DNA of 64,000 bases, from positions 682,001 to 746,000 of the forward strand of contig NZ_UTHA01000001.1 of NCBI RefSeq assembly GCF_900582195.1, read 5' to 3'. The first letter of the stretch is position 1. Every line of letters begins with the position of its first letter. Source of the DNA: Pseudomonas viridiflava. Lineage in GTDB: Bacteria; Pseudomonadota; Gammaproteobacteria; Pseudomonadales; Pseudomonadaceae. The notes under the pieces were generated by a model that made no database searches, had not been told where the DNA came from, and worked only from the letters and a program-made list of their open reading frames with translations. The translations under genes and the position numbers were made by a program. Of this stretch, positions 28,708 through 37,076 are shown piece by piece.

Positions 28708-28735
28708 ACAAACCCCGGATTTCTCCGGGGTTTGT
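28708..28735. terminator. Terminator hairpin downstream of gltP
   Basis: A perfect 12-bp stem, ACAAACCCCGGA (28708-28719) with its complement at 28724-28735 around the loop TTTC, lies between gltP and the SpmA/SpmB-type gene, both on the minus strand. The T content after the stem is modest, so termination may be partial. Confidence 0.7.
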
Positions 28736-28758
28736 TGGTGAGCCTTGCATCAATCACT

Positions 28759-28780
28759 GTGGGAGCAAGCTCGCTCCCAC
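28759..28780. repeat. Single shortened REP palindrome
   Basis: GTGGGAGC-AAGCTC-GCTCCCAC is an inverted repeat that looks like a REP pair collapsed by deletion of the internal halves. It starts 12 bases downstream of the gltP stop. Confidence 0.75.
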
Positions 28781-28791
28781 AGGGTTTTGCA

Positions 28792-30123
28792 TTACGGCTT
28801 GGAGACTTCACCTGCTGGCAGTTTTTCCTTGCTGCGCCAGTGCGGCAGGGAGTTCCAGTAGCGCTCGCCCTTGGCATCGTCGTACATGCCTTCCCAGCGT
28901 GCGATAACCAGCACGGCCAAGGCATTGCCGATCACGTTCAGTGCCGTACGCGCCATGTCCATGATGCGGTCGACTCCAGCGATGAATGCCAGACCTTCCA
29001 GCGGAATACCCACGCTGCCCAGAGTGGCCAGCAGCACCACGAAGGACACACCCGGTACACCGGCGATACCTTTGGAGGTGACCATCAGGGTCAGCACCAG
29101 CAGCAGCTGCTGGCTGATCGACAGGTCGATGCCGTACAGCTGAGCGATGAAGATTGCTGCGATGGACTGGTACAGGGTCGAACCGTCGAGGTTGAACGAG
29201 TAACCGGTCGGCACGACGAAGCTGCAAATGGCTTTCGGTGCACCGTAGGCTTCCATCTTCTCGATCACGCGCGGCAGCACGGTTTCCGAAGAGGCGGTGG
29301 AGTAGGCCAGCACCAGCTCATCCTTGAAGATGCGCATCAGTTTGATCACCGAGAAGCCGAACAGCTTGGCGATCAAGCCCAGCACCACGAAGGCGAAGAA
29401 GGCGATGGCGACGTAAACCAGGATCACCAGTTTGGCCAGCGGCAGCAGGGAAGCGAAGCCGAAGTTGGCCACGGTCACCGCGATCAGGGCGAACACGCCG
29501 ATAGGCGCGTAGTTCATGATCATGTGGGTGACTTTGAACATGCTTTCCGAGACGCCCTGGAACATCTTCACCAGCGGCTCGCGCAGGTCCGACTGCAGGC
29601 TCGACAGACCGAGACCGAACAGCACGGAGAAGAAGATGATCGGCAGCATTTCGCCGCGGGCCATGGCCGCGAAGATGTTCGACGGGATCAGGTTGAGGAT
29701 GGTCTCGATGAACGCGTGTTCATGCTGTACTTCGGCGGCGGTCGCCTGGTACTTGGAGATATCCACTGTGCCCAGGGTGCTCATGTCGATGCCGGCGCCC
29801 GGATGGAACACGTTTGCCAATACCAGGCCAACGAGGATGGCAATGGTGGTGACGATTTCGAAATAGATGATCGTCTTCAGGCCGATGCGCCCGAGCTTCT
29901 TGGCGTCACCCACGCCGGCGATACCGACAATCAGGGAAGAGATGACGATCGGGATCACGATCATCTTGATCAGACGGATAAAGATATCGCCTGCCGGTTG
30001 CAGGACGTTGCTGATCCACCAAGCCTTTTCGGCACTGAAGTGGTTGAGCAACGCACCAATTGCAATCCCTAGAACCAGACCGATGAGGATCTGCCAGGCG
30101 AGGCTGAGTTTTGCCTTCTTCAT
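28792..30123 (-). CDS. gltP: Proton/glutamate-aspartate symporter
   Basis: GltP belongs to the DAACS family and imports glutamate and aspartate with protons. The 443-residue protein has the family's eight helices and two re-entrant loops, with YSTASSETVLPRVIEKME (serine-rich hairpin 1), VPTGYSFNLDGSTLYQSIAAIF and SKGIAGVPGVSFVVL (hairpin 2), and DRIMDMARTALNVIGNALAV. The start at 30123 (MKKAKLSLAWQILIG) has GGGTAAAGATA before it; the frame extends upstream but without a membrane-protein start. It resembles GltP more than DctA. Confidence 0.9.
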   Translation of the reverse strand: MKKAKLSLAWQILIGLVLGIAIGALLNHFSAEKAWWISNVLQPAGDIFIRLIKMIVIPIVISSLIVGIAGVGDAKKLGRIGLKTIIYFEIVTTIAILVGLVLANVFHPGAGIDMSTLGTVDISKYQATAAEVQHEHAFIETILNLIPSNIFAAMARGEMLPIIFFSVLFGLGLSSLQSDLREPLVKMFQGVSESMFKVTHMIMNYAPIGVFALIAVTVANFGFASLLPLAKLVILVYVAIAFFAFVVLGLIAKLFGFSVIKLMRIFKDELVLAYSTASSETVLPRVIEKMEAYGAPKAICSFVVPTGYSFNLDGSTLYQSIAAIFIAQLYGIDLSISQQLLLVLTLMVTSKGIAGVPGVSFVVLLATLGSVGIPLEGLAFIAGVDRIMDMARTALNVIGNALAVLVIARWEGMYDDAKGERYWNSLPHWRSKEKLPAGEVSKP

Positions 30124-30314
30124 TATCTTTACCCTTACTTGCGTTTGACTCAGGCACATGCAGGAACTGGAACGCTCTTTAGCGGAAAAGTCTGTGCATC
30201 TGCCTCCGTATAAGGTGCCCCGAAGCGCGTATTTACGGCTCTTCGGCAGGCGAAAAAAGGCGCAACTATTCCGATGCAAGGTTGCGCCGTCTAATGCCGT
30301 AAACGCCTACCCTA

Positions 30315-30340
30315 TGCCGAATCGGCATGAGCTTTTTTTA
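30315..30340 (+). terminator. Terminator-like hairpin upstream of gltP
   Basis: ATGCCG-AAT-CGGCAT is followed after GAGC by seven T residues on the plus strand. No annotated plus-strand gene precedes it, so if functional it ends an unknown RNA or an antisense transcript from the gltP leader. Confidence 0.45.
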
Positions 30341-30562
30341 ATGAAACTGGCGTCCCAACCGGTTCGATTGTGACATTTCGGCCGGCATAAGTGCCGTGAA
30401 CCGGCCATCACAGCGGAGGTTGGTTGTTTTTTGAACAAGAAAAATCGACTAAAAACTTAGGAAAAAGCCTACGTTGGAAGACTAGAAGTCCTACTGTTTA
30501 AACGGTTTTTTTGTCGATATACGGTCGCCAGGAAACACCGCGTAATGTTTTCGCGCGCAGTG

Positions 30563-30763
30563 TCAGCGATAAAATCCACGAGCTGGGCGCTCTGGATCAA
30601 TGTTTTGCCTGATTGAAAGCTCAGCGCAAGTCCGTCGAGCCACTGTGGGTCGGCGAACCTGCGTCGCAGCTTTTACCCTGACCCGGCCCTTGCGCAGGCA
30701 CTCCCTGTACCCGTAGGTCACTCCGACCCTGCAACAGTCAGAACGTCCCGGCCCCTTGGTCAT
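30563..30763 (-). CDS. Possible 66-residue arginine-rich small protein
   Basis: The frame begins MTKGPGRSDCCRVGVTYGYR and ends in ERPARGFYR. A strong Shine-Dalgarno sequence, GAGGAAGG, lies seven bases before the ATG, and it sits 62 bases downstream of the Ivy-type gene on the same strand. The product is very basic with three cysteines and no recognised domain. Alternatively the region encodes a structured RNA and the frame is chance. Confidence 0.3.
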   Translation of the reverse strand: MTKGPGRSDCCRVGVTYGYRECLRKGRVRVKAATQVRRPTVARRTCAELSIRQNIDPERPARGFYR

Positions 30764-30825
30764 GCGCCTGCCTTCCTCAGGTGGGCGCAATGGAAAGCAG
30801 CAGGGCTGCTGCCTTCATGTTCAAG

Positions 30826-31290
30826 TCAGTACCACTTCGGATCTTTCTTCAGGGTTTCCATCAGTAGATCCTGCATGCCTTGATCGGGTTTGCCGAAGAA
30901 GCGATAGGTCGCATGTCGCGTCGGCGACTTGTCTTGCGGCAATCCTTCAGGCACATCAACCAGCATGGCGTAGGCGTCATCCTTGTCGAAACTGAATGCG
31001 ACGATCAAACGGTGGTTCAGGCACTTGTCCTGATTCTCGCAGAGCGGGCCGACCAAGTACTTGTCGCCGTCTTCAGTAACCGCGTTCATCTGTTGTTCAG
31101 AGGTCCCGGACAGGTTGATCACCCATTCCGGTACACGCTCTTCCTTCTTGATCACGCCTTCCCAGGTTTCACGGTACTGCTCGTCAGAGGCGAGCAGTTC
31201 GTTGACCCGCGCCTGGCCGTCATTGGCCGCCATCGCCATGGCACTACCGCCCAGAAGCAGGGCGGCTGCCATTGTCTTTAAAGCACTCAT
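30826..31290 (-). CDS. Ivy-type lysozyme inhibitor family protein
   Basis: The 154-residue periplasmic protein has a signal peptide (MSALKTMAAALLLGGSAMAMA). It resembles inhibitors of vertebrate lysozyme: WVINLSGTSEQQMNAV, a cysteine loop CENQDKC near residue 84, LNHRLIVAFSFDKDDAYAMLVD, and YRFFGKPDQ. In characterised Ivy proteins the loop is CKPHDC, whose histidine plugs the lysozyme active site. Here the loop is one residue longer and lacks that histidine, so inhibition of lysozyme is uncertain. It is the last gene of a three-gene envelope operon, two bases after the DUF1328 gene. Confidence 0.8.
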   Translation of the reverse strand: MSALKTMAAALLLGGSAMAMAANDGQARVNELLASDEQYRETWEGVIKKEERVPEWVINLSGTSEQQMNAVTEDGDKYLVGPLCENQDKCLNHRLIVAFSFDKDDAYAMLVDVPEGLPQDKSPTRHATYRFFGKPDQGMQDLLMETLKKDPKWY

Positions 31291-31292
31291 CT

Positions 31293-31526
<234 letters not shown>

Positions 31527-31530
31527 TCAG

Positions 31531-31815
31531 TCAGAAAACCCAACGCTCTTCACGTGGCAGTTGATCCAGCGGCTGCGCCTGATCTACATCCATCATGCGC
31601 ATCGAGGCACTTTCTGCCTGGCTGCTGCTGACGGCGCTGAAGTGCGTTTGCGTGCTGTGCTGAATCGAGATCAGCGGCTCAACCTGCTGGCTGTGTTCCC
31701 AGCGCAGGTATTGTTGACAGGCGATCAGGGTGATCAACAGCGCCAGTACGCCAAACAGGCCTTGCTGGATATGCAGTGGCGAGATACGCACTTGGGCGGC
31801 ACGTTGGCGAGTCAT
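31531..31815 (-). CDS. Small single-pass membrane protein, unknown function
   Basis: The 94-residue product has one hydrophobic segment (GLFGVLALLITLIACQQYLRW, residues about 19-39) and a soluble C-terminal tail rich in Gln and Ser. No family recognised. It is first in the operon that continues with the DUF1328 and Ivy-type genes and is divergent from algB, an arrangement also present in P. aeruginosa as far as I recall. A sigma54-like promoter lies about 60 bases upstream. Confidence 0.7.
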   Translation of the reverse strand: MTRQRAAQVRISPLHIQQGLFGVLALLITLIACQQYLRWEHSQQVEPLISIQHSTQTHFSAVSSSQAESASMRMMDVDQAQPLDQLPREERWVF

Positions 31816-31877
31816 CCTGGGTTCCTCACTCTTATTCGGTTAGGGCAATTCATTTCTGCCCGGGCTGAATGAGGTAT

Positions 31878-31893
31878 TGCAGCCTGCATGCCA
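31878..31893 (-). promoter_or_regulatory. Sigma54-like promoter of the small envelope operon
   Basis: On the minus strand TGGCATG-CAGG-CTGCA matches the RpoN consensus TGGCACG-N4-TTGCA at 10 of 12 fixed positions and keeps the invariant GG and GC with 10 bases between. Predicted start is near 31868, giving a 53-base leader to the ATG at 31815. Confidence 0.6.
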
Positions 31894-31966
31894 GTTTTTT
31901 ACTTAGAAAATATTCAATAAAAACAAAGAGTTATGCGTTATTGGAAAATCGTCTGCGACGCATCCT

Positions 31967-32004
31967 GCACGATGGGGTGTCTGGGATCGTGCGCAATGCA
32001 CGAT
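31967..32004. promoter_or_regulatory. Candidate enhancer: three GCACGAT/ATCGTGC repeats
   Basis: GCACGAT at 31967-31973, ATCGTGC at 31986-31992 and GCACGAT at 31998-32004 form overlapping inverted repeats. They lie about 100-136 bases upstream of the predicted sigma54 start, the normal distance for NtrC-family activator sites. Alternative reading: the last two form a stem with loop GCAAT before TTTTT, a plus-strand terminator. Confidence 0.5.
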
Positions 32005-32242
32005 TTTTTCGTAGGAGATTTCATTCTTATGGAATTGAGAGCAGGGCATAGATGTCAGAAAAGTACGCAGGGAAAGCCCTGCAAATCGGCATTTGTTTAA
32101 AAAACCAACAAAATCAATGTATTGGCCGTAAAGGCAGGAGAGAGCTACCCTCCTATGGCTGGCATCGTTCAGAATCAACCATGCAACTTGCCCGATTTTT
32201 CCGGGACTAACCCAAGACCAATCACTATGGAGCGTAGGAAAA

Positions 32243-33589
32243 ATGGAATCTGCCACTGAGCATCAAGGCCGCATTCTGCTGGTGGACGACGAATCTGCCA
32301 TCCTGCGTACCTTCCGTTATTGCCTCGAAGACGAAGGCTATACGGTTGCCACAGCCAACAGCGCGGCCCAGGCCGACGCGTTGCTGCAACGCCAGGTCTT
32401 CGACCTGTGCTTCCTCGATCTGCGTTTGGGCGAAGACAACGGCCTCGACGTGCTGGCGCAGATGCGCATTCAGGCGCCGTGGATGCGCGTGGTGATCGTG
32501 ACGGCGCATTCGGCTGTCGATACTGCGGTAGACGCGATCCAGGCCGGCGCTGCCGACTATCTGGTGAAACCGTGCAGCCCGGACCAACTGCGTCTGGCCA
32601 CCGCCAAGCAACTGGAAGTACGCCAATTGTCGGCGCGCCTCGAAGCGCTTGAGGGCGAGATCCGCAAACCGAAGGATGGCCTCGATTCCCACAGCCCGGC
32701 GATGAAGGTCGTACTGGAAACCGCCCGACAGGTGGCCAGCACCGACGCCAATATTCTCATCCTCGGCGAGTCCGGCACCGGTAAAGGTGAGCTGGCCCGT
32801 GCGATTCACGGCTGGAGCAAGCGCGAGAAAAAATCCTGCGTGACCATCAACTGCCCGTCGCTGACGGCAGAGTTGATGGAAAGCGAGCTGTTCGGTCACA
32901 GTCGCGGCGCGTTCACCGGGGCGAGCGAGAGTACCTTGGGGCGGGTCAATCAAGCGGATGGCGGTACGCTGTTTCTCGACGAGATCGGCGATTTTCCTCT
33001 GACCTTGCAACCAAAGTTGCTGCGTTTCATTCAAGACAAGGAATACGAGCGGGTAGGTGATCCAGTCACCCGACGTGCCGATGTGCGCATCCTCGCGGCG
33101 ACCAACCTCAATCTGGAAGATATGGTGCGTGATGGCCGATTCCGTGAGGACCTGCTCTATCGTCTGAATGTCATCACCTTGCACCTGCCGCCCTTGCGCG
33201 AGCGTGCCGAGGACATTCTGACCCTGGCTGATCGCTTCCTCGCGCGTTTCGTCAAGGAGTACGCACGTCCGGCACGGGGCTTCAGTGACGAGGCTCGTGA
33301 AGCACTGCTCGGCTACCGCTGGCCGGGCAACATTCGCGAGCTGCGCAACGTGGTCGAGCGGGCGAGCATCATTTGCCCGCAGGAACGCGTGGAAATCAGC
33401 CACCTCGGCATGGCCGAGCAACCGGCCAACAACGCCCCTCGCGTCGGCGCGGCGCTGAGTCTCGACGAGTTGGAAAAAGCTCACATCGGCGCGGTTCTCG
33501 CCACCGCCGGCACGCTGGATCAAGCGGCAAAAACCCTCGGCATTGACGCTTCGACCCTGTACCGCAAGCGCAAGCAGTACAACCTGTGA
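32243..33589 (+). CDS. algB: NtrC-family response regulator AlgB
   Basis: AlgB, with KinB, controls alginate, virulence and quorum-sensing-linked light responses in P. aeruginosa. The 448-residue protein has a receiver domain (1-125) with phospho-acceptor D59 in CFLDLRLG and K at VKPCSP, and a central AAA+ domain (about 150-385) with Walker A GESGTGKGELA and an intact GAFTGA loop, which normally contacts sigma54. A C-terminal Fis-type helix-turn-helix (LDQAAKTLGIDASTLYRKRKQY) completes it. kinB follows after ten bases. The start has AGGAAAA directly before it. Confidence 0.97.
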   Translation: MESATEHQGRILLVDDESAILRTFRYCLEDEGYTVATANSAAQADALLQRQVFDLCFLDLRLGEDNGLDVLAQMRIQAPWMRVVIVTAHSAVDTAVDAIQAGAADYLVKPCSPDQLRLATAKQLEVRQLSARLEALEGEIRKPKDGLDSHSPAMKVVLETARQVASTDANILILGESGTGKGELARAIHGWSKREKKSCVTINCPSLTAELMESELFGHSRGAFTGASESTLGRVNQADGGTLFLDEIGDFPLTLQPKLLRFIQDKEYERVGDPVTRRADVRILAATNLNLEDMVRDGRFREDLLYRLNVITLHLPPLRERAEDILTLADRFLARFVKEYARPARGFSDEAREALLGYRWPGNIRELRNVVERASIICPQERVEISHLGMAEQPANNAPRVGAALSLDELEKAHIGAVLATAGTLDQAAKTLGIDASTLYRKRKQYNL

Positions 33590-33599
33590 GTGCCGGGCG

Positions 33600-35390
33600 A
33601 TGAAACTGGCGATGAAGTTGCGGACCCGTTTGTTCCTGAGCATATCCGCGCTGATCACCGTGGCCTTGCTCGGGCTGCTGCTCGGACTGGTCAGCGTGAT
33701 GCAGATGGCCGGTACTCAAGAAGCTTTGGTGCGCAGCAACTTCGTCACTCTGGATCTGGGGCTCAAATTGCGGCAGACGCTGGGTGATCAACTGATCATC
33801 ATGCTGGCGGAAAAGCCTGATCCCGTGGCGTTCGAAGCGTCGAAACAGCATTACTTCGAGTTGCTGGACCAAGGCATCGCCCAAGAGCAAGAGGGCGATG
33901 GCCGGCTCTACGGCTTCAGTCGGGCAAAAGCGGATTATCTGAGCTTCCTCGAGGCTTTTGATTTGTCGCGTGACCCGGCCAGCTCCATCAGCAGCAGCGC
34001 TGACTTCAGGGAACGCTTCAATACGCTGCGCAACGGGCTGATCACCGAGCACAAGTATGCGCTGGACAACATCAACGCAGTGCAGCGTGAGGCGCGCAAT
34101 CGCGCATTGCTGATTGCGGGCCTGCTTGGATTTGTCGGGTTGGCGGTGCTGATCATCGGTTTCATCACGGCCCACGGCATTGCCCGGCGTTTCGGCGCAC
34201 CGATCGAAGCGCTGGCGAAAGCGGCGGACAATATCGGCCAGGGCAATTTCGAAGTGACCCTGCCGATTTCCTCGGCGATGGAAATGAACCTGCTGACCAA
34301 ACGTTTCGGTCTGATGGCTGAGGCCTTGCGCGAGCATCAGGCCACCAATGTCGATGAGCTGCTGGCCGGCCAGCAACGCCTGCAGGCGGTGCTCGACAGC
34401 ATCGATGACGGCTTGCTGATGATCGACCGGGAAGGGCATCTGGAGCACCTCAATCCTGTCGCCCAACGGCAACTGGGTTGGGACGATGATCGTCTCGGCC
34501 AGGGACTGGGTACGGCGCTGGAGCGGCCGGAGCTGGATGCGCAGCTGCAACTGGTGCTGCGCGGCGGCATGCTGGAGCGGGCGCCGGAAGATTTGAGTAT
34601 CGAGGTCGACGGCGAATCACGCCTGCTGACCTACAGCCTGACGCCTGTCAGTCATACCCAGGGCCATATCCTCGGCGCTGTGATGGTGTTGCACGATGTC
34701 ACCGAACAGCGCGCCTTCGAACGGGTGCGCAGCGAGTTCGTCTTGCGCGCCTCCCATGAGCTGCGCACGCCGGTCACTGGCATGCACATGGCGTTCGGCC
34801 TGTTCCGTGAACGGGCGAAGTATCCCGCGGAGTCGCGAGAGGCTGATCTGCTCGACACCGTGAATGAGGAAATGCAGCGCCTGATGCAGTTGATCAATGA
34901 CTTGCTCAACTTCTCGCGTTATCAGAACGGCCTGCAAAAACTCACGCTGGCACCGTGCTCCATCGAAGACTTGCTGGAGCAGGCGCAATTGCGTTTCGCC
35001 GATTCGGCGGCGGCCAAGGGCATCGCCCTGAATGTCGAAGTACAGGGGCCGTTGCCACGCTTGCAGGCCGATCAGGCGCAGCTCGATCGCGTGCTGGATA
35101 ACCTGATCGACAATGCGCTGCGCCATACCGCACGCGGCGGTCAGATCCGTTTGCAGGCACGCCGACATGGCGAGCGAGTAATCATCAGCGTTGAAGATAA
35201 CGGTGAGGGCATTGCATATGGCCAGCAGGGGCGGATCTTCGAGCCGTTCGTGCAGGTAGGGCGCAAGAAGGGTGGTGCCGGTTTGGGCCTGGCGTTGTGC
35301 AAGGAAATCGTTCAGCTGCATGGTGGGCGCATGGGCGTTTATTCGCGGCCGGGGCAGGGTACGCAGTTTTATATGGCGCTCGCTGTCTAG
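33600..35390 (+). CDS. kinB: Sensor histidine kinase KinB
   Basis: KinB is the partner and phosphatase of AlgB. The 596-residue membrane protein has TM1 (LFLSISALITVALLGLLLGLV), a periplasmic helical sensor region (about 40-165), TM2 (LLGFVGLAVLIIGFITAHGI), HAMP, a PAS domain near 255-365, the HisKA box FVLRASHELRTPVTGMHMAFG with the phospho-accepting histidine, and the HATPase motifs DNLIDNALRHT, VEDNGEGI and GGAGLGLALCKEI. I begin it at MKLAMKLRTRLFL. Its stop codon overlaps the stop of the convergent EAL gene in the palindrome CTAG. Confidence 0.96.
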   Translation: MKLAMKLRTRLFLSISALITVALLGLLLGLVSVMQMAGTQEALVRSNFVTLDLGLKLRQTLGDQLIIMLAEKPDPVAFEASKQHYFELLDQGIAQEQEGDGRLYGFSRAKADYLSFLEAFDLSRDPASSISSSADFRERFNTLRNGLITEHKYALDNINAVQREARNRALLIAGLLGFVGLAVLIIGFITAHGIARRFGAPIEALAKAADNIGQGNFEVTLPISSAMEMNLLTKRFGLMAEALREHQATNVDELLAGQQRLQAVLDSIDDGLLMIDREGHLEHLNPVAQRQLGWDDDRLGQGLGTALERPELDAQLQLVLRGGMLERAPEDLSIEVDGESRLLTYSLTPVSHTQGHILGAVMVLHDVTEQRAFERVRSEFVLRASHELRTPVTGMHMAFGLFRERAKYPAESREADLLDTVNEEMQRLMQLINDLLNFSRYQNGLQKLTLAPCSIEDLLEQAQLRFADSAAAKGIALNVEVQGPLPRLQADQAQLDRVLDNLIDNALRHTARGGQIRLQARRHGERVIISVEDNGEGIAYGQQGRIFEPFVQVGRKKGGAGLGLALCKEIVQLHGGRMGVYSRPGQGTQFYMALAV

Positions 35391-37000
35391 GCTTCGTCAT
35401 CCATGCGTCGACTGGCGAGGCGCCGGCCACGGGTGATCAGTTCGATGAATTGCACCGCGCTCAGCGCATGGGCGAACAACCAGCCCTGACCGAATTTCAC
35501 CCCTTCGCTGCTGAGCAATTGCGCTTGTGATTCCAGCTCGATGCCTTCGGCAATCACCTTCAGATCCAGCGCCTGGGCCATGTGAATGATGTGCGGGGCG
35601 ACGCCGCTGCTGGCCGCGTCATGTCCGAGCGCATCAATGAAAGCCTTGTCGATCTTCAGGCAGTCCACCGGCAAGGTTTGCAAGTAGGCGAGGCTGCAAT
35701 AGCCGGTGCCGAAGTCGTCGATCAGCACCTGATGGCCAACGTTGCGCAAGGCTTGCAGGTTCTCCCGCGCCACTACCACATCAATCAAGCCACGTTCGGT
35801 AACCTCAAAGGCAATCTGCCGCGCCGCCACGCGATGCAGGGTGAGGAGCCGCGCCATGACCTGGCCGATGCGCGGCACCATTACATCGCAAGCTGCCAGG
35901 TTGACCGAGATATACAGCTGCGGATTGGCGCGCAGCAACTGGCCCAGTTGCTCCAGCAGGCGCTGCAGGACGAAGTCGGTCATCTGGCGGATTTGCCCGG
36001 TGTTTTCCGCCATGGGAATAAACAGATCGGGGCTGGTCAGTGTGCCGTCGGGGCGGCGCCAACGCAGCAGGGCTTCGGCGCCGACGCAGTTGCGGCTGTC
36101 GAGATCGAAGATCGGTTGATAAAGCACCTGCAGCTCGCCCCGACGAATGGCGCCATTAAGTTCGGCGTCCAGCGATTGGCGCTGGCGCACCAGCAAAAAC
36201 ACAAAGAACCCTAAGAATGCGCCGAGCAATAGGCAGGCCGGAACCATCCACCACCAGATCGCAGGGATGTGCATGCCGGTGCGCGGCGTGATCAGCACCA
36301 GTTGATATTCCGGATTGTTGGTGGGCATGCGGTAGATCAGCCGAGTCTGAGTGACCTGTAATGACTCGCGACTTTTCGGTGGCCAATGTTCGGTCGGTGG
36401 CCAAGCCTGCGCCGTGCCGAGCACCGGGATCGCCCGGGCACCATGATCGAGTACTACCAGCAGGCTGCTGCCGGGCGACAGATCGACCATGTCGGTCAGA
36501 TGCCCGCGTGATGTGGCTACACGAAAATTGCCGCGGCCCAGCATCAGCGCGGCGCGGTTTTCATCGGGTTCGGTGGTGGTATTGAGCCAATAGCTGTAAG
36601 TCGGCCCTCTGATATCCGGCGCCCTTACTACCGACACGCCTTCCTGACGTGGGCGGTTGGAGCAGATCCGCGTGGCGTCCATGTAAGCCGCTTCATAGAC
36701 GAAGCGATAGTTGAAGGTGACTTGCTGCAGGGTGGCGATCATTTCATCGTCACAACTGCGCAATGGCTGGGCTTCGAGATCGTCGAGACTTTCGCGCAAC
36801 TGGCCGAACAATTGTTCGAGGCGGGCGAGAAAACGCTCGCCTTGCGCGTTCATTTCCTGACTTTCGCTTTGCTCGACCTGGCGCATCGCCACGAACATAC
36901 CGCCGGCGATCAGCAGGTTGGTACTGAGGACAGCCGCGATCATCGCCAAAAACCACGGGCGATAAAACCAGCTACGCAGCGTCTCTCGGGTAGCAACCAT
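35387..37000 (-). CDS. CSS-motif EAL-domain c-di-GMP phosphodiesterase
   Basis: The 537-residue inner-membrane protein has TM1 (FLAMIAAVLSTNLLIAGGMFVAM), a periplasmic CSS-type sensor with cysteines near SCDDE and RICSNR, TM2 (IWWWMVPACLLLGAFLGFFVFLL) and a C-terminal EAL domain (about 280-525). The EAL signature is GAEALLRWR, and the metal-binding and catalytic segments LIDDFGTGYCSLAYLQ and LKIDKAFID are intact, so it should hydrolyse c-di-GMP. In this family disulfide formation by DsbA/DsbB gates activity; dsbA lies 4 kb away. Confidence 0.92.
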   Translation of the reverse strand: MVATRETLRSWFYRPWFLAMIAAVLSTNLLIAGGMFVAMRQVEQSESQEMNAQGERFLARLEQLFGQLRESLDDLEAQPLRSCDDEMIATLQQVTFNYRFVYEAAYMDATRICSNRPRQEGVSVVRAPDIRGPTYSYWLNTTTEPDENRAALMLGRGNFRVATSRGHLTDMVDLSPGSSLLVVLDHGARAIPVLGTAQAWPPTEHWPPKSRESLQVTQTRLIYRMPTNNPEYQLVLITPRTGMHIPAIWWWMVPACLLLGAFLGFFVFLLVRQRQSLDAELNGAIRRGELQVLYQPIFDLDSRNCVGAEALLRWRRPDGTLTSPDLFIPMAENTGQIRQMTDFVLQRLLEQLGQLLRANPQLYISVNLAACDVMVPRIGQVMARLLTLHRVAARQIAFEVTERGLIDVVVARENLQALRNVGHQVLIDDFGTGYCSLAYLQTLPVDCLKIDKAFIDALGHDAASSGVAPHIIHMAQALDLKVIAEGIELESQAQLLSSEGVKFGQGWLFAHALSAVQFIELITRGRRLASRRMDDEA

Positions 37001-37076
37001 TATGGAATATCCGAAGAATTACCAATGAGTTATAGCTGCTGATTGCACTTTCGCCCTGACCGTCGGGCGGGCGTCA

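Larger units (their letters stand above)
30124..30825. other. 702-base gap between gltP and the Ivy-type gene
   Basis: Next to gltP are two hairpins: GGCGCAAC pairing with GTTGCGCC at about 30258-30291, and ATGCCG-AAT-CGGCAT followed by GAGCTTTTTTT at about 30315-30340. An AT-rich stretch follows at 30420-30520. The GC-rich part at 30563-30825 holds a 66-codon minus-strand open frame and repeated CACTCC motifs; it may be a small gene or a structured RNA. Nothing else is recognised. Confidence 0.5.
31816..32242. other. 427-base divergent control region upstream of algB
   Basis: The side facing the small envelope operon holds a sigma54-like promoter (31878-31893) and, 75-125 bases upstream of it, three copies of GCACGAT/ATCGTGC. 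The last two copies also form a hairpin followed by TTTTT on the plus strand. The algB promoter should lie between 32010 and 32240, but I cannot place a convincing AlgU or sigma70 site there. Confidence 0.55.

Noticed and set aside
9653..28780. REP repeats as a CRISPR array
   Set aside because: Copies are paired palindromes scattered between genes, not evenly spaced direct repeats, and no cas gene is present.
28429..30072. Plus-strand 547-codon frame opposite gltP rich in His, Asp and Gln
   Set aside because: The composition is that of antisense to a membrane protein, and gltP is unambiguous.
30580..30825. RNase P RNA, tmRNA, 6S or signal-recognition-particle RNA in the GC-rich gap
   Set aside because: None of the conserved cores I know for these RNAs is present on either strand.
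31986..32009. Hairpin ATCGTGC/GCACGAT plus T-run as terminator of a plus-strand small RNA
   Set aside because: No promoter for such an RNA was found, and the same repeats fit an enhancer array better; kept as an alternative only.
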